Positions 1-12,100 of a stretch of 64,000 bases of DNA are shown one piece after another. How positions within the stretch are numbered: the first letter of the stretch is position 1; every line of letters begins with the position of its first letter. The stretch is from Ryuthela nishihirai (Eukaryota > Arthropoda > Arachnida > Araneae > Heptathelidae), in contig JAWZYU010000027.1 in assembly GCA_038380435.1 (NCBI GenBank), positions 4,957,156 through 5,021,155 on the forward strand. Direction: 5' to 3'. The position numbers were made by a program, and so were the translations under genes. The notes under the pieces were generated by a model. It was given only the letters and a program-made list of their open reading frames with translations. It did no database searches and was not told where the DNA came from.

Positions 1-13
1 TATTGAAAATTTA

Positions 14-65
14 TTTACAAAAAAATTTTTTGTTCTGCTTTACAAAAAAAATTTTTTTGTTCTGC
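14..65. repeat. Short tandem duplication
   Basis: Two adjacent units of about 25-27 bp, each a TTTAC head, an A-run, a T-run and TTGTTCTGC, abut the 3' tail of the neighbouring LINE. The A and T runs differ slightly in length between units. Probably replication slippage; no function is evident. Confidence 0.7.
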
Positions 66-70
66 ATAAG

Positions 71-2395
71 TATCATCATCATCATCCTCAAGCAGCCATG
101 GGCTACGGAGGTCCAACCAGACCGTGCAATTTAGTTCTCCAAGCAAGTCTATCCTGAGCTACATCTACTGCATCTGGCCACAGCACACCAATTCTAACAA
201 GGTCTTGTTTGACATTGTCTGCCCACCGCATCCTAGGTCTCCCCTTCTTTCTGAGGCCTTTAGGCACACTGTTCATAACCCTATTCGCCAATCTATAATT
301 ATTCATACGGGCAACATGGCCAAACAAACGGAGTCTCTCTGCACAATATGCTGCTTAAAGGAGGTTGCAAACTCCTTTGCCTAACCTCATCATTAGTTAG
401 AAAGTTGAACCACCTAATGCCCAAGATACTGCGTAAGCATCTGGAATCGAAAGCATCTAGTTTCCTGTTATCTTGTTTACAAAGTGTCCAAGTTTCACTA
501 CCATAACTAACCCTAGAAAGAACCAAACTATTATACAGTCTAATTTTAGTCTTTAGGTGTATATGCCTATTTCTCCACACTCTCCATAGATTCTTAAAAG
601 TTCCAGCAGCAATCCCTATTCGTCTATTAATCTCATGCTGCACATCACCATTATCTGTTACATAGCTCCCAAGGTAATTAAACTGTGACACCTGCTCAAG
701 ACTGCAACCATTCAGATTAACTGAATCACAGCCTGCCTGAACAATTTTCATCACTTTAGTTTTCTCTCTGTTTATAACCAAACCTACTCTACTACCAGTG
801 TCATCAACAGCTCGAATGAAAGAGTTCATCTCATCAACATTATTTGTCAAAAGGGCTAAATCATCAGCATAATCTAAATCAGAAATTTTCGTATCTCCAG
901 TTCGTTTAAGGCCAAAATCTTTCCCTTGAAGTGAATTTCGCATAACATAATCAATAACCAAGCTAAAGAGAAAAGAAGACAAAATGCACCCTTGTCAAAC
1001 ACCAGAGAAGTAATGCTAAACCAATTGCTACAAGCCTTACCAACTCTCACACACGATTCAGTGTTATTATAGAGAGCTTTCATTATGTTAACTAACTTGT
1101 CTGGTATACCATATGATTTCACAATCAACCACAAATTATGACGATCAACAGAGTCGAAAGCCTTTTTGAAATCAACAAAGCTAGCAACCAAAGGTTTCTG
1201 AAACTCTAAACATTTCTCAAGAATCTGCCTAAGTGAAAATATCTGATCCACACATCCCCTACCACTTCTGAATTCACATTGCTCATCACGCAATTGACTG
1301 TCAACCAGATTCTTAATTCTATTAAGCACAATCATGGAAAGAACTTTACCTGGAACAGAGAGTAGGCTGATACCCCTATAGTTATCACAATAACTGCGAT
1401 CACCTTTTTTGAAAATAGGGATAACATTAGCTCTGGTAAAATCCTTAGGAACCATGCCTTTATCATAAAAGATATTCAGAATTTCAGTCATCCAAGTGGT
1501 AACCGAAACATTCCCAGCTCTAAGCATTTCCGTAGTAATTTCATATACCCTTGGGGGTTTATGAAGTTTAAGTTTAGAAACAGCCAAAATAACTTCAGAT
1601 TGTGTTATAGGGCCAACATTAAAGCCACCAATGCATCTATCATCATTGCAAACAATGGGAGTAGAACTAACATTGTTTAGAAATCACTGAAATGCTCGGC
1701 CCACCTAGCCATGACAGAATCCTCATCTTCTATAACTATATTATAATGGTGGAATTCTAGTGTGAGGACATCAAGAGAAAAAGCTCTGTGCAGAGTCCTC
1801 ACATTCCAACTACCTATGGAGAGAAAATGGTTAGTGGGATGTTTAAGGAAACTGTTTATTGAGAGAGGGAATGGCGACAATATGAAACAGCCCCCTAATC
1901 GCAGACATGGGGCAAAGACCCGTTTCCCCACCACTAAAGGCTGAAGCCATCTACACTGGAAAACTTCCTCGAATGTAGAATTTGACGATGCCAATAGAAG
2001 CAAAGAGTTCAGGTGCCTGCGATGACCTCTGCTCAGGATTATCCACCAGCTCATAAACATATCCTGTGAATCTATTCACTTGGGGCTGTCAACCCACAAA
2101 CAAACAGAAAACACAGCGGAAGATTTTTCCCTCCACAGAAGCCCACCAGTGCAGCAAAATCAGGATCCATAATCAAGCTCAGAGCCATATATCTGTCCAG
2201 TCCAGTGGGTTTATATGGTCATCACCAGGACCCTGTGTGGTTGACCACTCCTCAGCAGGATAGAAATAAAAAGAAAAGTAGCCATAGTTGTCCAGATCAG
2301 GCCACACTAATCTGGCAGCCCTCCCCTTCCGTTCACTTCCACAAGAGAGTATCTCTTTTGAAAGGTACTAACGGTCTGCACCACGAGAAGGCGGG
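71..2395 (-). mobile_element. LINE-A copy 1, RTE-like non-LTR retrotransposon with internal deletion
   Basis: This is a non-LTR retrotransposon read on the minus strand. Its 3' end is a (GATGAT)n-type trimer tail at about 71-84, preceded by the family terminus GGCTGCTTGAGG, with almost no 3' UTR. A very short 3' UTR and a simple-repeat tail are typical of the RTE clade. The 5' limit near 2395 matches the same point as in the long copy at 53765-57328, so both probably keep the true 5' end. About 1.2 kb covering most of the apurinic endonuclease is missing (junction near 1735-1750). The clade assignment is inferred from motifs only. Confidence 0.9.
103..2060 (-). pseudogene. LINE-A polyprotein relic (endonuclease stub + reverse transcriptase)
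   Basis: The coding relic lies in at least four frame segments. 1677-2060 holds the endonuclease start (SWNVRTLHR), fused after the deletion to the linker before the RT (EDSVMARWAEHF). 874-1587 holds RT fingers and palm (FKKGDRSYCDNYRGISLL, then FVDFKKAFDSVDRHNLW). 299-982 holds the catalytic box DLDYADDLALL and the thumb. 103-327 holds the C-terminal FGHVARM and GRPRMRWADN region typical of RTE-like proteins. Frame changes occur near 985-1000 (within the QGCILSPF motif) and near 320. The YADD box is intact, but the deletion removes the endonuclease active site, so this copy cannot be autonomous. Confidence 0.9.
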
Positions 2396-3075
2396 GTCGG
2401 ACATTAGGTGCTAGGCCTGGTCGGTTCTATGCATCATCACAGGGGATTGGTGCATAGCTCTCCTTCCAGTGACTATCTAGCTACCATAAATTGAAATGTA
2501 GAATGAGCTGGTATAAAAATAATATCAGTTTAATAATTTTACCTAACTTTAAACTGTGCTGGGTCATATTAATTCCATGGTACCATGTGCGAAAAATTTT
2601 CAAAGATTTTAATCTAAATACATCTCTTGAGGTAAAATTATCATATAAAGACTAGTGGTAGAGTTACAAATTAAAACTTATGCCCTCCTTTAACCTGTCG
2701 CAGCTTGCACCCAACAAATTATTTAAAAAAATATGTAAAGAGTCAGTCTTATTGCTGTAAAACTGTTTCTGAAAAAATATGAAATATATTTGAAACGCGG
2801 TTAAAATGAGGATAATTCTTTGTAAGATATATTAATCACTTTTCAACTGCCGAGAAGAGCAAAAAATTAATAATTTTAGATGAATTTTGTGGTTTGTTAT
2901 TCTATAAACTCAGTAGAGATAGAAAAAGCTTTATTAAATACCCAAAAAATATTTTGATAATGATAGTGTGGTGAAAAAAATAAATGGAATTAATTGCTGT
3001 GCAAAATTAAGCATTGTTTTAACAAGTTTTACGGAATATTTTGTTCAGTATTATTAACAGTTTTATTCAATATGG
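2396..3075. other. Intergenic AT-rich sequence
   Basis: I see no coding potential, RNA gene or recognisable repeat here. There are only short AT-rich runs and closely spaced stops in every frame. Confidence 0.5.
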
Positions 3076-3083
3076 TTCTATAT

Positions 3084-3282
3084 TAGGGGTTCTCAGCGTG
3101 GGATACACAGTAAAATTTTTTTGGATATGCCGTGAGAGCTCAAAAGTCACTAGATCTAGTAACAAAGTAAAAATAATCATTGTTTTACTATAACTATAGT
3201 TTTATCTATCTATACAAGGGGTACACCAGTTACATATACATTTCCAGCAGGTACGTGAAACATAAAAGTATGAGAACCACTG
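3084..3282. mobile_element. hAT-type MITE (199 bp) with perfect 8-bp TSD
   Basis: The left end is TAGGGGTTCTCA and the right end reads CAGTGGTTCTCA on the opposite strand, which are classic hAT-style terminal inverted repeats (TIRs). The element is flanked by a perfect 8-bp direct repeat TTCTATAT at 3076-3083 and 3283-3290, the duplication length made by hAT transposases. The interior has no coding capacity, so it would have depended on a transposase in trans. Confidence 0.88.
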
Positions 3283-3290
3283 TTCTATAT

Positions 3291-4063
3291 TATAACAATT
3301 TTGTTTTGAAACAAAGTTTTGTACATAAAATTTTTTGGCTATATGTAAATTTTCTCTTATTTGTAAAACAATTTTTATCAGATTGGCAACCGTGGTGGAA
3401 ATATTAAAGAATTAAATCACACAATAATGGTATCTCTGGAATTTCCTAAACCTATATCACACTTTTAGCAGTTTTTCTGACTTTTAACTAACTTTTCTTA
3501 CTGAATATTATAAAAGTGTTGAATTTTGTGAAAATATTGTATTAACACTAAAAGAACTACAGTGACAACAGAAAAAAAAACCTTACAGAACACGCTTAAA
3601 AAGTTTTGTATAAGTTGAGTTAAATTATTAAGCAACTTAAAAAATGCAAACATCTGCCCCATTTAATACATAAGATTTATAACCAAAGTCATGTCTACTT
3701 TTTAAGAATTGGATATGTTATATGTTATCTCTATTTTTGATTTAAAATGTTTGTTGAATTCAACATTTTTATTTTGTCTCTGATTTTAAAACTCATTCCA
3801 TGAGTGTTTTTTAATGAAGTTTAAATTTCACTCACATGCATATGTTTTTGTAATACACAATTTAATCCGAGTTTAATATTTTCTAAATTAAACAACCCTA
3901 TTGTCATTTTATTTCTTTGTCATAAATAGATCTGCAGATTGGACAAAAGTCTGTAACCTATTTTTCAAATAATACAAAAAGATCTCAGTGAAAAATATTG
4001 CTTAAAATATATAAGAATAGTTTCTTTGTTTATTTCACTAAAATTCGTTGGTTCTGTACGATA
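3291..4063. other. Intergenic AT-rich sequence
   Basis: No gene, recognisable transposon or structured repeat is visible between the hAT MITE and the SINE2 head. Confidence 0.5.
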
Positions 4064-4250
4064 TTGTCGTCCCATGGCAGAGCAATTAGGGTGCTTGGCT
4101 ACTGATCAGAGAGACCTGGGTTCGAGCCCTGGATAAGGCGTTGTTTTTTTTGTGTTGTTTTTCTGCTGAGGTCCTGCCATTCTCACAGATCTTTTACTTT
4201 GGCATATAAGCTGACAGGCTCCTATCAGACCTATGTGGCAAAGATTTATT
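4064..4250 (+). mobile_element. SINE2 copy with tRNA-like head
   Basis: The head has a pol III A-box-like TGGCAGAGCAATTAGG and a perfect B box GGTTCGAGCCC. A T-rich linker follows, then a family-specific body (CTGCTGAGGTC... CATATAAGCTGACAGGCTCC). The body recurs at 19745-19806, 25390-25503 and 34898-35005. The normal 3' end (GCAGCTGCTTGAGGG plus ATTTATT) is lost here just before the Tc1-like element at 4253, so the tail is truncated. It is a SINE rather than a tRNA gene, because the head does not fold into an obvious complete cloverleaf. Confidence 0.8.
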
Positions 4251-4252
4251 TA

Positions 4253-5781
4253 CACTGCTCACAAAAATTAGGGGATATTTCAAAATGAATATGAAGCGAT
4301 AAAAAAAAGAAGCATTTGATTTTTTTTCATTAAACAAGAACATCAGAAAAGCAAACGACAAGTCAAAGAAAGTTGTTGGATTATGCAAATGAGACGCAAA
4401 ACCAACTTTTATGTCATTGGTGAAAATGCACTATACAAAAAGCTGAAAGTACTGGAGTATCTGCACGTTCCCTGATCGTGAAAGTGCACATCCTGCAATT
4501 TCCCAGCCCTTGCAATGTCCCTGCAACAAGATTTGCCCGAATGCGAAGCCTGGAGAGCCATAGGAAGTCTTGAAGCTGGTCAAACACAGACGACAGTGGC
4601 AACAGCACTTGGAACATCCCAAAACGTGATTAGCAGACTGTGGAATCGCTTTCAAGAGACTGGCAGAGTACGAAGAAGACGAAGGTAGGGTCGCCAATCT
4701 GCCACAACAGCAAGAGATGACCGCTACTTGACCTTATTGGCAAGAAGGAACAGGCAGCAATGCAACAGAGCTGCAGGGACAGTTTCTTGCTGCCACTAGA
4801 CGACGGATATGCACCCAGACCATACGAAATCGGCCCCATCGTGTTAGACTGCATGCCCGGCGACCAATAGTATGCATTCCGTTATCTGCTGAACACCGTA
4901 GAACCCGTAGAGGGTGGGCTGATGAGCATCGTCATTGGACCCGTGATGAGTGGTCAACTGTCCTCTTCTCTGATGAGTCACGGTTCAGTCTGCAGCCCGA
5001 CAATCATCGTGTCCTGATCTGGCGTGAACGAGGAACATGGGAGAATCCACGTTTCATGCGAGAAAGGGACTCCTTCGGTGGTGGTGGAATCATGATGTGG
5101 GCTGACATCAACATTGGTGGTCGTACCGACCTCCACGTCATCAGAAACGGATTGCTGACTGCTGTCAGATATCGAGATGAGGTCCTGCACCCTATAGTGG
5201 TACCCTATGCTGGAGCAGTTGGAAACAACTTTCTTTTCATGGACGATAATGCAAGGCCCCACCGTGCGCATCTCGTCAACAACATGCTTCAGGAGGCAGG
5301 AATCGAACGCATGGACTGGCCTTCACGTTCTCCAGACCTGAATCCCATTGAACATGCTTGGGATGTACTGGGAAGACGTCTGGCAAACCGTCCAATGCCT
5401 CCCACAACACTTCTTGAGCTGGAAGTTGCCCTGGAGCAAGAGTGGCAGAGGATCCCACAAGAACTGCTGGACATTCTGATCCTGTACATGCCCCCATCGC
5501 TGTCAGTGTGTTTTGGCAAGCTTGGGTGACCATACACCCTACTGAACAGTCAATGTGTGGCACTCTCGTCCAGTTTGACATGCTTCTGTTCACCCCCACC
5601 AATATGTCACTTGCTACTCAATCACGACAATTGAGTTTGCATCTCATTTGCATAATCGAACAACTTTCTTCGACTTGTTTGCTTTTCTGATGTTCTTGTT
5701 TAATAAAAACAATTCGAATGCTTCTTTTTTTTTATCGCTTCATATTCATTTTGAAATATCCCCTAATTTTTGTGAGCAGTG
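4253..5781 (+). mobile_element. Tc1-like DNA transposon with ~145-bp terminal inverted repeats
   Basis: Both ends carry CACTGCTCACAAAAATTAGG in inverted orientation. Inverted similarity runs about 145 bp inward with few mismatches. TA dinucleotides flank the element at 4251-4252 and 5782-5783, the TA target duplication of the IS630/Tc1/mariner superfamily. The 1529-bp length and the internal DD34E transposase fit a complete though mutated element. TIRs this long are at the upper end for Tc1-like elements. Confidence 0.95.
4515..5545 (+). pseudogene. Tc1-like DD34E transposase, inactivated
   Basis: The likely start is ATG 4515 (MSLQQDLPECEAWRAIGSL). It leads into the N-terminal helix-turn-helix (TSQNVISRLWNRFQETGRV). 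Breaks are an in-frame TAG at 4686-4688, a frameshift near 4755-4765, and a one-base frameshift near 5490 that displaces the usual ...GDHTPY ending (stop near 5543-5545). The catalytic D-D-E is all present: FSDESRF (near 4966-4980), FMDDNARPH, and SPDLNPIEHAW. Exactly 34 residues lie between the second D and the E, hence DD34E. The protein would bind the TIRs and cut and paste the element. As it stands it could not be made full length, but only three small lesions separate it from an open frame, so the copy is fairly young. Confidence 0.93.
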
Positions 5782-5783
5782 TA

Positions 5784-6634
5784 TTTTATTTTATACGATA
5801 TATAATAATGCTTGATATCTGATGGTAGAATAAATTGAAAAAATAAATTTCCGATATTTATACTTACTAAATGTCATATCATAAAAATGAAGTACTATAA
5901 TAGATAACTTGTTGTCGATTTTGTTCCAGCTATTGCAATTTCTTCAGACACATTAAAATTAATGGATTAGGTATAAGTATGTGAATTTTAAAGTTCTTTA
6001 TCAAGAGTCGAATTCTTGAAATGATGTTGGATGCAAGAGCCTTGAAATCTGATGAGCGAGGTTAGCTGTCTCGAGCGGTGCTGGTGATTGTTGCAAGACT
6101 ACAATTTGAATAAAATTCTTGCTTAATAAATGTGGTAAAGATATATTAGTTTGTGGAATGTTTTTTATTAAAAATTTCCATGCTGCATTTATTTGAGCTT
6201 GTTTTTTGTTGTTGATAATCAGATTCTCTGTAAAGGATAACTTGAAGAGAGAGGATGGGCTGCTGGTGATGAGTGCTACATTGAATAGAGATTTAGCTCC
6301 TTCCAGTATGACTGTAGATGAAAGGGCTGTTTTAATTTGATATTTCTTTGTTCCTTAATTCTTTCTTGAAGAGTTATTTTGGTTTTTTTCTATGTAACCT
6401 AGAGGTTTAGTTGCATTATAAGAGTCAGTTCGAAGGTAGGTGATAGGAATTTAAAATGGCCCGCCAGTAAGGGAAGAAATGTAGATAAAAATTAGATTTG
6501 AAAAGGTACAGGCTTTTTTATTATATATGCATACTGAATTCACTGTGATATCAGCCACACATTTTCTGAACTGAATTCAGTATATAAATTTACCGAAATA
6601 TTACTTTATGTTATCACTAGATGTAGTCAGCCTT
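5784..6634. other. Intergenic sequence without recognised features
   Basis: AT-rich, no convincing open frame. It ends at the target duplication of the SINE1 chimera at 6635. Confidence 0.5.
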
Positions 6635-6647
6635 TATCCCAATACTC

Positions 6648-7223
6648 TGGGGCGAGGGCGGCTCAGTAGGTAGCGCGCCAAGCTCGTAATCTGCAATTCC
6701 CAAGTTTGAGTCCTAGCTGTGCCAGCATTGAGATTTATATCCGCAACATTCCCACCCTGCTCACAGTCAGTAGGGGACACCGATGAGCTTGGAAAGACTG
6801 CTGTCCATCGGATGGGACTTTAAGCCGTGGTCCCATATGCGGGAGAGCCATACCCTGTGCACGTTAAAGAACATGCTGGGTGGCCTTGATGGAAGGCTAC
6901 CATCTGTCTCCCAACAGCTGTTCCAGTGGGTCCCCTCCCTCAACCTTCGGGGATAGGGTTATGAAGGGTTCATGATAGGGTTATGAACAGTGTTCCTAAA
7001 GGCCTCAGAAAGAAGGGGAGACCTAGGATGCGGTGGGCAGACAATGTCAAACAGGACCTTGTTAAAATTGGTGTGCAGTGGCCAGATGCAGTAGATGTAG
7101 CTCAGGATAGACTTGCTTGGAGAACTAAATTGCACGGTCTGGTTGAACCTCCGTAGCCCATGGCTGCTTGAGGATGATGATGATGTGCAAAAAAGTGCAG
7201 CTCAGAGGTAAAACAACACAACC
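6648..7223 (+). mobile_element. SINE1 copy containing a LINE-A 3' end (chimera) with 13-bp TSD
   Basis: The tRNA-like head starts with GGGCGGCTCAGTAGGTAGCG (A box). The SINE1 body follows to about 6952, and the SINE1 tail (TGCAAAAAAGTGCAGCTCAG...AAAACAAC) resumes at about 7188. The middle, 6953-7187, is LINE-A 3' sequence. Direct repeats TATCCCAATACTC at 6635-6647 and 7224-7236 enclose the whole composite. About 30 bp of SINE sequence present in other copies is missing at the junction. Either a LINE-A 3' fragment entered a resident SINE, or the chimera moved as one unit. Confidence 0.85.
6953..7187 (+). mobile_element. LINE-A 3' terminal fragment inside SINE1
   Basis: It encodes the LINE-A C-terminus (GRPRMRWADNVKQDL region) and ends with the family terminus GCTGCTTGAGG and a GATGATGATGATG tail. 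Its first ~35 bp carry a local duplication of ATAGGGTTATGAA. It is heavily 5'-truncated, as is usual for LINE insertions. Confidence 0.9.
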
Positions 7224-7236
7224 TATCCCAATACTC

Positions 7237-8073
7237 CTGTAGATAGATCTATTGAAATTCTAAAACAAGCTGAATGTGCAAATAAATAATACCTAATCAG
7301 TTCAACGCAATATTTGATATTGAAGCAGACTATGAACATACAACAATCAAAGCTTGATTGTTTACTATGAGACATGAGATACAGCACACAGTTGAGTTGT
7401 GCAATATGTAAAAAGATGTGCTTTCTTTGGTGTGTGCCTGGAGAAGATTGATAATCGTCGATATATTGGTGGTAGAAGTAGTTTTGTTTGGAAATAGATC
7501 AGAAGTGCATCTTTAATCTGTGTAAAGAGTCGTTTTCTTTCATATGTAATGTATAACCAGTGGTAAGATGATCGATAACAGTTACATCTGTGATTTGATT
7601 TGAAGTTCGGCTTTCGAATGTTAAATTTGAAAATCAGTCATAAGTGATCATTTAGTATTTAATTAATGTCAGGATCATTTAGTATAGTTGATTTGCATAT
7701 TAATGTTTCAAATGACTGATACTTAAATTTGCATATTCGTATTTTATTGCCTAATTTTTTTAATTGTAAGTTTATTGCCTTAGTTATTAAATCAGTTCAT
7801 TTACTGTCTATATTTTTTGCGAATTCACTCATGGTTGTCAAAAAATATAAATCTAAAAATCTGTAACAATTGGTGTCAGGAATCTGGAGAATTTTTAATG
7901 CCTTTCACTAGAAGAATGGAAGAATTGGTAAGACTTATAACTGCAGTGACCATACGTCCTTTATTTAAGAGCACAGTTCTATATTTCACTGCTCTGTCCC
8001 TTAGATTTATTTTTTTTCTAAAATGACCATTTTGCTCTTTTCTTGTGAATTAAAATAGTAAACTGAAACTCAG
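7237..8073. other. Intergenic AT-rich sequence
   Basis: No recognisable gene or repeat. A short open frame near 7817-8026 (69 codons) has no family signature and I treat it as chance. Confidence 0.45.
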
Positions 8074-8605
8074 ATTTCTGAAACTCGAAACATTTCTCAA
8101 GAATCTGCCTAAGTGAAAATATCTGATCTACACATCCCCTACCATTTCTGAATCCAACGCAATTGCCTGTCAATCAGATTCTTAATTCAATTAAGCAGAA
8201 TCATGCAAAGAACTTTACCTGGAACAGAGAGGAAGCTGATACCCCTATATTTATCACAAGAACTGCGATCGCCTTTTTTGAAAATAAGGATAATAATAGC
8301 TCTGGTAAAATCCTTAGGAACCATGCCTTTATCATAAAAGATATTCAGAATTTCAGTCATCCAAGTGGTAACCGAGACATTCCCAGCTCTAAGCATTTCT
8401 GTAGTAATTTCATCTACACCTGGGGATTTATGAAGTTTAAGTTTAGAGATAGCCAAAATAACTTCAGATTGTGTTATAGGGCCAACATTAAAGCCACCAA
8501 TGCAGCTATCATCATTGCAAACAATGGGAGTAGAACTTACCACATTGTTTAGAACATCACTAACCTTCGATAACCTTATCTTGTTTATACTTCAATCCTT
8601 GTTGA
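8074..8605 (-). mobile_element. LINE-A fragment (reverse transcriptase N-terminal part)
   Basis: The minus strand encodes the LINE-A segment from the linker into RT: ITQSEVILAISKLKLHKSPG, FKKGDRSSCDKYRGIS and VPGKVLCM, open over 8187-8543. It corresponds to about 54890-55450 of the full copy. Both ends are truncated and it has no tail, so it is a rearranged remnant rather than a standard 5'-truncated insertion. Confidence 0.9.
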
Positions 8606-9170
8606 ATTGAAAACATCACAGAAATTGGGATTTCCTTCAAGCTTTCCCATTGTTGGATTTTGTGAAGATATAAAAAAAAAATTTTTTTTATATACAATAA
8701 TAATTCTTTTTTTATATATATATATTATTTTTTTTTAAATTTAAGAGTTTATATTTTTTTTTCTTTTCGTTTTTTTTCTTTTTCATAATTTTATTTATAA
8801 CAAATTCCAAATGTTGGTTTCATGGAGGAAATCAAGAATAAAACGGAAAATTTTTAATTGAGTTTTAAAGACTGGATAATTCAAAAGTAAAACAATAGTA
8901 TATTCCGACAGTCCTATACTTTCTAAGTTATTAAAAAATTTTTCTCTTTGAGAAGTAAATTTAGTACAGTTTAATAAGATATGAGTAGAATTTTCAGTTA
9001 GATTACATGTTATACAATTTAGAGAATTACTGATCTTTAAATAAAATTTTTATTTATTTAATAAGATTGTATCAGTTCTTAATCGGAAGATAATTTTAGA
9101 TTCTTGTCTAGAAAATGGTAATTTTAAAATATAGTTAATATTTTTTGATAAGTTGTATCTAAAATTTGGT

Positions 9171-12100
9171 TTAAAAAAAGACTAATTGAAAATTTCTTTC
9201 TGTAAGAGAAAATTCCAAGATTTTTAAGCTCTTTTTTTTTGTTAAAATAAAAAAGTTATGAATAGGAGTAATTGTAGTAAAAGAATGTGCAGTTTTAGCG
9301 ATTCTATCTACTTCCTCATTCTCTTTGATACCAAAGTGACCTGGAATCCAACATAAATTAATGAAATTATTGTTAACTTTTAAATTATCAGTATTTAGTT
9401 TGAGCATAATATTAATATAATAGTTATAGGAAGAATATACAGGTTCTTGCATTAAAGAAAGAATGGCTCCCTTGGAGTCAATAAAAATGACAATTTGTCT
9501 GTTTTTAATATTTTGTAAAAGCCATTTAAAGGCAGCAATAACTGCAAAAATTTCTGCGTGTAGGATTGGAGTGTGATTTGGAAGTTTAAATGCCATAGAA
9601 TGATTAGATGAAAGGATATAAACAGCTGTGGTAGCTGATCCGGTTTCTTGGAAAAGAGACCCATCTATGTATATTTCAAGAAAATTGTCGAATTTTTCAT
9701 TTTTAAAATTGTAGAATAGTTGAGTAATAGCCTCATTAGAAGAGTTACTTTTAGAGTTTAATAACGGAATATCTGTATAAAATTCAGGAGAGTAAAAACA
9801 CCAGTCAGCAAGGAGATCTGGTGTGTCTCCTCGAAGATCTCCTTTAGAAAATTTATTAAAATATTCAATTAATAATGGGTTTTCTTTGATTAATTTATAA
9901 AAAAGGTAATCTTTTAAAAATTAAGTAAAAAGGATGATCAGGTAGTTTAAGATGAAGTTTCACATAATATTTTAAAGTTAATATTAAATGTCTAGTTTCG
10001 AATGATGGAAAAGCTGTTTCAGTCGAAAGAGCAAGTGTTGGACAAAAATTTGGAAGTCCCAAAGCAATTTTTAAACATTTATTCTGAATAGTATTTAATT
10101 TTTTTAGTTTGTTTATGCATGGTTTATCAATCAGTTCAAGTCCATACTCCATTTTGGCTCTAATTAAATTTTGATATAAAGTGATTAAAATTTTTTGGTG
10201 TGTTTCTTCTTTTTTAAGAGCAAAACATTTGTAGATATTTAAAAGTTTGGAGCCAGAAGTATATGCATGGTCTAAGTGTGTATTCCATGATAATTTTGAG
10301 TCCAAATAAAAACCAAGGTGTTTACATTGTATGACCTGAGTGATTACATTTGAATTGATTTTTAATACAAATTTAGGTAGAAAATTTTTTGATTTAAAAA
10401 AATGAATAATAAGTTTTATTTATATTAATAATTAAATTCCACTTTTCACAGTATTTAATAATTTTATTGATTTGATCTTGAATTTTTTGTTGTAAATCAT
10501 ATTCATTTTTTTGAGATGTCCAAAAGGTAAGATCATCTGCATAACCAGTAAAATTAAAATTTCGATCAAAAATTTTTTTAATGTCATGTAAATAAAAGTT
10601 GAATAAAATGGGTGAGAGTGTAGATCTCTGGGCTAGGCCCTGTGTAATATTATATTTTTGGGAAACAAAAGAGTTTAACTCTCAATTTTCTATTTTTTAA
10701 ATAATAAAAGAGAAATAGTATTAAATTGTGATCAATATTAGCTTTACATAATTTTAAAATTAAGTGGTCAATTGACAGAGTGAAAAGCTTGAGACAAGTC
10801 TATCGAAACAGCAAGTAAGGTTTTTTTCTTTTTGTTGGCAGAGAAAATATCTGAAAGTAATAAAGAAATACACTCTTTAGAGGATCGGTTTTTTCTGAAT
10901 CCGAAAAAATTTTTTGGTAATAAGTTTTTGATTCTAATTGCCAATTTAGTCTTTTAAAGATAATTTTTTCAAAAAGTTGTAAAATATTAGATAATAAGGA
11001 GATTGGACGATAAGAGTTAAATTCTGTTGGAATTTTACCTGGTTTCTGAATAAAAATAACAATTTCTCTTCCCATGAAGGAGGAATTTCATATGTAGTCC
11101 AGATTTGATTAAAAATATCGAAGTTTTTTCTTTCATAAGAATGGAAGGTTTTTAAAAAATTTGTTAAGAATTTGATCTGCTCCTGGAGCAGATTTTAGAT
11201 TAAGTCTATTGATTGCTCTATCAAGTTCTGAGAAAGTAAGTGGTAAGCTGACCTCAATATTTACAATGTTGGGTTTATTTACTGTTGTTTTAAGAAAGAT
11301 TTTTGTTTGATATCTAATGAGGCAGCTGGTTGAAAAATTTTTTTGTTTTCTGCAAAAATATCAGTAGTTTGAGCTAATGTAATTTTGTGTTGTATAGCAT
11401 ATTGTGCTATGGGTAAGTCTTGTTTCTTTTTTTGAAAAAACTTTTAAAAATCTTACAAATATTTTGTCCTGGAGAAAAAGTTGTCAATTGAGATGTGAAT
11501 TCTTTCCAATCTTCCCGATAGGATGTTTTTAATTTTTTTCTCGCTTCTGCTTTAATTTTTTAAAAAATTATTTATGTCTTGGAAGGTTCTAGATCTTTTA
11601 GATTTATTTTCGGCTTTTTTACGAATAGCCATAAGTATACCAAAAGTTGCGTTTAAGTTTTGGAATTTTATTTACAATTGTTTTAAATGCAGAATCCGTA
11701 TGCTCTTCAATGGAGTTGAAAAAATCATAATAATTAAGATTGTCCGAAGAAGGTTGAATATTTTCAAGAATTTTGTTGGAAGAGGTCCAATCATTTAAAT
11801 AAATTTGTTGATTAAATTTTAAGTAAAATCTTGAAGCTAAAAGGACAGGGTGATGGTCACTGCCCCTTGTAATCAGGCAACAGTGACCATTTAAATTTCT
11901 CAAGAAGTTCTGGTGAAATTAAAGTGAGATCAATTATGGATTGATTATTGGCTAAATTTTCATGAGTAGTTTCCTTATTGTTTAATAAAATTAGATTAGA
12001 GTTTGATATAAGTTTACTTAAATGTACTCCAGCAGGATTAGTAGTATAGGAATGCCAAAGGGCATGATGCGAGTTAAAATCACCTGCGATTATTAAAGGT

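Noticed and set aside
4064..4140. Functional tRNA gene
   Set aside because: A and B boxes are present, but no complete acceptor-stem pairing is seen and the sequence runs into a SINE body shared with other copies.
5276..5602. 108-codon minus-strand open frame in the Tc1-like element
   Set aside because: Antisense to the DD34E transposase, which has all the catalytic motifs on the plus strand.
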